Assembly (NCBI GenBank): GCA_964569865.1
Contig: CAZMVQ010000010.1
Span: forward strand, 1 to 42,960
Direction of reading: 5' to 3'
Source of the DNA: DROE01 sp964569865
Lineage (GTDB): Bacteria > Pseudomonadota > Alphaproteobacteria > Rhizobiales > Devosiaceae
Length of the DNA: 42,960 nt
Below, piece by piece: positions 41,010-42,960 of this stretch. How positions within the stretch are numbered: position 1 is the stretch's first letter; each line of letters opens with the position of its first letter. The translations under genes and the position numbers were made by a program. The notes under the pieces are model-generated. The model was not told the DNA's origin and did not search any database. It worked only from the letters and a program-made list of their open reading frames with translations.

Positions 41010-41021
41010 CCCGGTGAGCGT

Positions 41022-41048
41022 TTGGCACTCTATAATGGTGAGTGCTAA
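41022..41048 (+). promoter_or_regulatory. CIRCE operator for HrcA
   Basis: TTGGCACTC-N9-GAGTGCTAA differs by one base from the consensus TTAGCACTC-N9-GAGTGCTAA. Placed between the predicted start point and groES, it should mediate HrcA repression. The spacer contains TATAAT, probably by chance. Confidence 0.93.
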
Positions 41049-41102
41049 CAATTAAATTTAACCAGCATGGCAAAGCCAGCATAATTTTAAAAAGGAGCGA
41101 AC

Positions 41103-41393
41103 ATGAGCTTCCGTCCACTTCATGACAGAGTCGTTGTGCAACGCGTCGACAGCGAAGAAAAAACAGCCGGTGGAATCATAATTCCTGACACCGTGAAAGA
41201 AAAGCCTTCCGAGGGCGTAATTGTTTCCGTTGGTCCCGGTGCCCGCGACGATAGCGGCAAATATGTCCCGTCAGACGTAAAAGCCGGTGACCGGGTTCTA
41301 TTTGGAAAATGGTCCGGTACAGAAATCAAAGTCGACGGCGATGATCTGTTGATTATGAAAGAAAGCGACATCATGGGCGTGATCGAAGGTTAA
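41103..41393 (+). CDS. groES: Co-chaperonin GroES
   Basis: GroES caps the GroEL barrel during protein folding. The 96-residue protein is canonical: FRPLHDRVVVQRVDSEEKTAGGIIIPDTVKEKP holds the mobile loop, followed by GVIVSVGPGARDDSGKYVP, GDRVLFGKWSGTEIKVDGDDLLIMKESDIMGVIEG. GGAG precedes the ATG (AAGGAGCGAACATG). It is controlled by the CIRCE element and promoter directly upstream and is followed after 47 bases by groEL. Confidence 0.99.
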   Translation: MSFRPLHDRVVVQRVDSEEKTAGGIIIPDTVKEKPSEGVIVSVGPGARDDSGKYVPSDVKAGDRVLFGKWSGTEIKVDGDDLLIMKESDIMGVIEG

Positions 41394-41440
41394 TCCTTTT
41401 TCCACCCCTTTTATTTCAATTTAAATCAGGAGCTTAAAAA

Positions 41441-42960
41441 ATGGCTGCTAAAGAAGTTAAATTTTCCACCGATGCTCGCGACAAAATGCTGCGCGGCGTT
41501 AATATTCTGGCCAATGCGGTCAAGGTTACTCTTGGCCCCAAAGGGCGTAATGTGGTTATCGACAAGTCATTTGGCGCACCTCGTATCACCAAAGATGGTG
41601 TTACCGTTGCCAAAGAAATCGAACTTGAAGACAAGTTTGAAAATATGGGCGCTCAAATGGTGCGCGCAGTTGCCTCTAAAACCAATGACACAGCTGGTGA
41701 TGGCACAACCACTGCCACCGTTCTGGCCCAGTCAATCGTTAGCGAAGGCATTAAGGCCGTTGCTGCCGGCATGAACCCGATGGACCTTAAACGGGGCGTT
41801 GATCTGGCCGTCAAAGATGTTGTTGAAAATCTGATGGCAGCAAAAAAAGATATCAAAACTGAAGCAGAAATCGCTCAGGTGGGAACAATTTCTGCCAATG
41901 GCGAAAAAGCAATTGGCGAACAGATTGCTGATGCCATGCAACGGGTTGGCAACGAGGGTGTTATTACGGTTGAAGAAGCCAAATCCCTTGAAACCGAAAC
42001 CGATGTTGTTGAAGGCATGCAGTTTGACCGCGGCTACCTGTCGCCATATTTTGTGACCAATGCCGAAAAAATGACCGCTGATCTGGAAGATCCGCTGATC
42101 CTTTTGCACGAGAAAAAACTTTCCAACCTGCAGGCCATGCTGCCAATCCTTGAATCTGTGGTTCAGAGCCAGCGTCCTTTGCTGATTATTGCAGAAGATG
42201 TGGATGGGGAAGCGCTTGCCACCCTCGTGGTCAACCGTTTGCGTGCCGGCCTTAAAGTTTGTGCCGTTAAAGCTCCAGGCTTTGGCGACCGTCGCAAGGC
42301 AATGCTTGAAGATATCGCCATTTTGACCGGTGGTCAGGTGATTTCCGAAGAACTTGGCATTAAACTTGAAAATGTCACAATTGATATGCTTGGCACCGCA
42401 AAACGTGTTGATATCAACAAAGAAACCACCACCATCGTTGATGGCGCTGGCACCAAGGAAGACATTGTCGGCCGGGTTGAGCAAATTAAAGCTCAGGTGG
42501 AAGATACAACTTCTGACTATGATCGTGAAAAACTGCAGGAACGTCTGGCCAAGCTTGCCGGCGGTGTTGCTGTGATCAAAGTTGGTGGAGCAACCGAAAT
42601 AGAAGTTAAAGAGCGCAAAGATCGTGTTGAAGATGCTCTTAATGCTACTCGCGCTGCTGTTGAAGAGGGTATCGTTGCCGGTGGTGGTGTTGCACTTCTT
42701 CGTGCTGCTGCCGCTATCAAGACCAAAGGGGCAAATGCTGATCAGGAAGCTGGCGTAAATATCGTTCGTCGCGCCCTGCAGGCTCCAATTCGCCAAATTG
42801 CCGAAAACTCCGGTGATGAAGGTTCAGTTGTGGTCAACAAAGTGCTTGAAGGCAAATCTTCCACATTTGGTTACAATGCGCAGGACGGCAACTATGGCGA
42901 TATGATCGAAATGGGCATTATTGATCCGGTTAAAGTGGTTCGCACCGCTTTGCAGGATGC
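41441..42960 (+). CDS. groEL: Chaperonin GroEL (partial, runs off the window end)
   Basis: GroEL is the 60-kDa ring chaperonin. The window holds 506 complete codons starting MAAKEVKFSTDARDKMLRG, with the ATP-binding GDGTTTATVLA, the apical domain (GYLSPYFVTNAEKM, VVNRLRAGLKVCAVKAPGFGDRRKAML) and VEEGIVAGGGVALLRA. A full-length GroEL is about 545 residues, so roughly 40 C-terminal residues lie beyond the window. AGGAGC precedes the ATG. It is cotranscribed with groES. No internal stop is seen. Confidence 0.99.
   Translation, partial: MAAKEVKFSTDARDKMLRGVNILANAVKVTLGPKGRNVVIDKSFGAPRITKDGVTVAKEIELEDKFENMGAQMVRAVASKTNDTAGDGTTTATVLAQSIVSEGIKAVAAGMNPMDLKRGVDLAVKDVVENLMAAKKDIKTEAEIAQVGTISANGEKAIGEQIADAMQRVGNEGVITVEEAKSLETETDVVEGMQFDRGYLSPYFVTNAEKMTADLEDPLILLHEKKLSNLQAMLPILESVVQSQRPLLIIAEDVDGEALATLVVNRLRAGLKVCAVKAPGFGDRRKAMLEDIAILTGGQVISEELGIKLENVTIDMLGTAKRVDINKETTTIVDGAGTKEDIVGRVEQIKAQVEDTTSDYDREKLQERLAKLAGGVAVIKVGGATEIEVKERKDRVEDALNATRAAVEEGIVAGGGVALLRAAAAIKTKGANADQEAGVNIVRRALQAPIRQIAENSGDEGSVVVNKVLEGKSSTFGYNAQDGNYGDMIEMGIIDPVKVVRTALQD

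Noticed and set aside
41732..42796. 354-codon frame antisense to groEL
   Set aside because: The opposite strand encodes textbook GroEL; the antisense frame is a composition effect with Phe/Asn-rich random sequence.

Overview
This window looks like chromosomal core sequence from an alphaproteobacterium of the Hyphomicrobiales (Rhizobiales), with base composition leaning slightly to AT by eye. The evidence is the gene set and its order: ctaC-ctaD-ctaB-small protein-ctaG-ctaE-DUF983-SURF1 followed by thrC, an M16 peptidase and a GNAT acetyltransferase; ribF-ileS-lspA-lipoprotein; xseA with DUF2093 and purD; several small alphaproteobacterial families (DUF1127, DUF2093, DUF4170, DUF6101); and an IalB-family protein. 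I found no insertion sequence, prophage, CRISPR array, rRNA or tRNA. The sequence contains one scaffold gap of exactly 100 N (13076-13175).

Layout. Positions 41-13239 are all on the minus strand. In transcription order this is the aa3 cytochrome c oxidase operon with its assembly factors (ctaC, D, B, small membrane protein, G, E, DUF983, SURF1), then thrC, an M16 peptidase, a GNAT acetyltransferase and a 7TM-PAS-GGDEF-EAL c-di-GMP enzyme. Positions 13240-22435 are mixed: an IalB-family protein, a MATE exporter, a divergent DUF1127/LysR pair around a T-N11-A operator candidate, gshA, rsmE, ubiA, DUF6101, a CysQ-type phosphatase and DUF4170. Positions 22456-30623 hold housekeeping genes: DUF2093, xseA, purD, a patatin-like lipase, tadA, mutL, rsmD and rluB. 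Positions 30699-35991 (minus strand) hold ribF, ileS, lspA and an unknown lipoprotein. Positions 36312-40454 form a motility and signalling cluster: CheY, CheZ, a TipF-like degenerate EAL membrane protein and a sigma-54 activator with a receiver-like domain. The window ends with DUF427 and a heat-shock operon, groES-groEL, preceded by a promoter and a CIRCE element; groEL runs off the end.

How the genes work together. The first block builds the terminal oxidase: CtaC/D/E are structural, CtaB makes heme O, CtaG delivers copper and SURF1 assists heme insertion. LspA processes lipoproteins such as its downstream neighbour. CheY/CheZ, the TipF-like protein and the sigma-54 activator probably serve flagellar motility or placement, and the EAL enzyme at the other end of the window could feed the same c-di-GMP pool.

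The most unusual structure is at the 5' end of ctaC. A tandem 21-bp repeat encodes the heptapeptide LTQLIQK in the signal-peptide region and runs into the assembly gap. A strong ribosome binding site and GTG codon beyond the repeat put the true start at 13239, in the same reading phase as the repeat, so any whole number of units keeps the gene open. Several genes (M16 peptidase, SURF1, ctaB, ribF) appear to start at TTG behind good Shine-Dalgarno sequences, and the CysQ gene may start at ATT.
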